Shown: piece by piece, positions 63,027 to 64,000 of the stretch | Layout of the letters: each line of letters starts with the position of its first letter | Position numbering within the stretch: the stretch's first letter is position 1 | Source: Cellulophaga omnivescoria | Lineage (GTDB): Bacteria > Bacteroidota > Bacteroidia > Flavobacteriales > Flavobacteriaceae | Reading direction: 5' to 3' | NCBI RefSeq assembly: GCF_001999725.1 | Contig: NZ_MDDP01000043.1 | Coordinates: 62,001 to 126,000, forward strand | Length of the DNA stretch: 64,000 nt | Program-made: the position numbers and the translations under genes | The notes under the pieces: model-generated | The model's database searches: none | What the model was told of the DNA's origin: nothing | What the model saw: the letters and a program-made list of their open reading frames with translations, nothing else

Positions 63027-64000
63027 ATGATTTTTTTTAGATACTTTATACTGTTTTTAATTTGTATGCAATGCTTTGTTTTACAGGCACAAGAACAACA
63101 AAATGTAGATTTTTTAACTGCAAATATAGATGTACAACCAAATGAGCAATCTAAAAAAATTAGCGGTACTGTAACATATACTTTTAATGTGTTAGCTACT
63201 ATAGATTCTGTTTTTTTAGATGCCAAAAAAATGGACTTTACAACAGTGTTACTTAACAATAAGCGTGTAAAATATAAGGTAGATGAAAATAGAATTACCA
63301 TTTATAAAAAGCTAAAAAAGGGTAAAAAATATAATTTAAAACTTACTTATCAAGCACAACCAAAACAGACACTGTATTTTGTAGGTTGGAATAAAAAAGA
63401 TGATAAAAACAATCAAATTTGGACACAAGGTCAAGGGAAATATACAAGCCATTGGCTACCAAGTTTTGATGATATGAATGAGAAAGTTATTTTTAACTTA
63501 ACTATTACTTTTAATAAAAATTACCAAGTTATAGCTAACGGTAAGTTAAAAACAACTAGTGTAAAGGATAACTTAAAGGAATGGGAATTTAGGATGAAAA
63601 ATCCAATGTCTAGTTATTTGTTAGCCTTTGCAATTGGTAATTACAGCGTACATAAAGAAGTCTCTGCTTCTGGTGTGCCTTTAGAGTTGTATTACTACCC
63701 AAAAGATTCAGCAAAAGTAGAAACCACTTATAAATACAGTAAAGCTATTTTTAATTTTTTAGAGGCAGAAATTGGTGTTGCTTATCCTTGGCAAGTGTAC
63801 AAACAAATACCTGTGCGCGATTTTTTATATGCTGGTATGGAAAACACAACAACTACTATTTTTTCTGATGCTTATGTGGTAGATTCTCTGGCGTATAATG
63901 ATACCAACTATGTAAATGTAAATGCCCATGAATTAGCCCATCAATGGTTTGGAGATTTAGTTACTGAGGTTAGTAGTAATCATCATTGGTTACATGAAGG
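63027..64000 (+). CDS. M1-family aminopeptidase, N-terminal part (cut by window edge)
   Basis: An open frame from ATG 63027 to the window end encodes 324 codons of a gluzincin aminopeptidase. The signal peptide is FRYFILFLICMQCFVLQAQ. The N-terminal beta domain is followed by the exopeptidase-type GMEN motif (about 270-273, AGMENTTTT) and the zinc site HELAHQWFGD (His301, Glu302, His305), with the third ligand Glu324 in LHEG at the very edge. It is exported, so it probably trims peptides in the periplasm or at the surface. The gene continues beyond the window. A minus-strand frame at 62960-63301 is its shadow. Confidence 0.92.
   Translation, partial: MIFFRYFILFLICMQCFVLQAQEQQNVDFLTANIDVQPNEQSKKISGTVTYTFNVLATIDSVFLDAKKMDFTTVLLNNKRVKYKVDENRITIYKKLKKGKKYNLKLTYQAQPKQTLYFVGWNKKDDKNNQIWTQGQGKYTSHWLPSFDDMNEKVIFNLTITFNKNYQVIANGKLKTTSVKDNLKEWEFRMKNPMSSYLLAFAIGNYSVHKEVSASGVPLELYYYPKDSAKVETTYKYSKAIFNFLEAEIGVAYPWQVYKQIPVRDFLYAGMENTTTTIFSDAYVVDSLAYNDTNYVNVNAHELAHQWFGDLVTEVSSNHHWLHE

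Noticed and set aside
62960-63301. 113-codon minus-strand frame overlapping the start of the M1 peptidase
   Set aside because: Overlaps a clear signal-peptide-bearing aminopeptidase on the other strand; Phe/Ser/Cys-rich shadow composition.
1-64000. tRNA, rRNA, CRISPR, insertion sequences, prophage or integrative element
   Set aside because: No cloverleaf, direct-repeat arrays, transposase or phage genes were recognised on either strand; the gene content is ordinary chromosomal.

Overview
The window is AT-rich chromosomal DNA (about one third G+C by eye) from a member of the Bacteroidota, most likely a marine-type Flavobacteriaceae close to Cellulophaga or Maribacter. The evidence is start codons without Shine-Dalgarno sequences, TAnnTTTG-type promoter boxes, and several Bacteroidota families: two TonB receptors with carboxypeptidase-like domains, a DUF4249 lipoprotein, DUF4834, YfhO, a BatA-like protein and a DUF5117/DUF4953 metalloprotease. 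I saw no rRNA, tRNA, CRISPR array, prophage or insertion sequence. Both ends cut a gene: a metalloprotease at the left edge and an M1 aminopeptidase at the right.

Layout. 1-7.2 kb: metalloprotease C-terminus, threonine aldolase, a YegP-like protein, an OmpA-family protein, a secreted thioredoxin with YbaB, and an oligopeptidase B lipoprotein. 7.3-10.9 kb: a cysteine-synthase-like enzyme, an alpha-oxoamine-synthase-like enzyme and a convergent GNAT-type protein. I read these as a candidate sulfonolipid (capnine-type) locus. 11-17.6 kb: an outer-membrane protein, DUF4834, then a tightly coupled YfhO / glycosyltransferase / Wzx-like flippase unit. 17.7-33.5 kb: housekeeping and envelope genes (uvrA, a sigma factor plus a 48-residue small ORF, nth, bcp, an MBL hydrolase, an esterase, a dihydroorotase-like pseudoenzyme overlapping a BatA-like membrane protein, GT2, SGNH hydrolase).

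34.2-40.8 kb: a four-gene surface operon (secreted protein, STN/TonB receptor, DUF4249 lipoprotein, MG2-like protein). 40.8-48.1 kb: the ilvD-B-N-C-A branched-chain amino acid operon. It is preceded by a 19-codon ORF packed with Ile/Val/Leu codons, an intrinsic terminator and a mutually exclusive antiterminator fold. This is a transcription attenuator and is the clearest hidden regulatory system in the window. 48.3-55.9 kb: gapN behind a LacI-type palindrome, a TPR protein, a second TonB receptor, an MFS exporter and a TPM/YgcG-like lipoprotein with a poly-serine tail. 56-60.7 kb: leuC-leuD-synthase-leuB on the minus strand. The synthase carries the pyruvate-pocket residues of Leptospira citramalate synthase, so it may feed isoleucine rather than leucine. 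60.8-64 kb: recG, then the divergent M1 aminopeptidase.

Branched-chain amino acid synthesis therefore occupies two blocks in this window. IlvA and possibly the CimA-like enzyme supply 2-oxobutyrate, IlvBN/C/D carry out the common steps, and LeuCD/LeuB do chain elongation.
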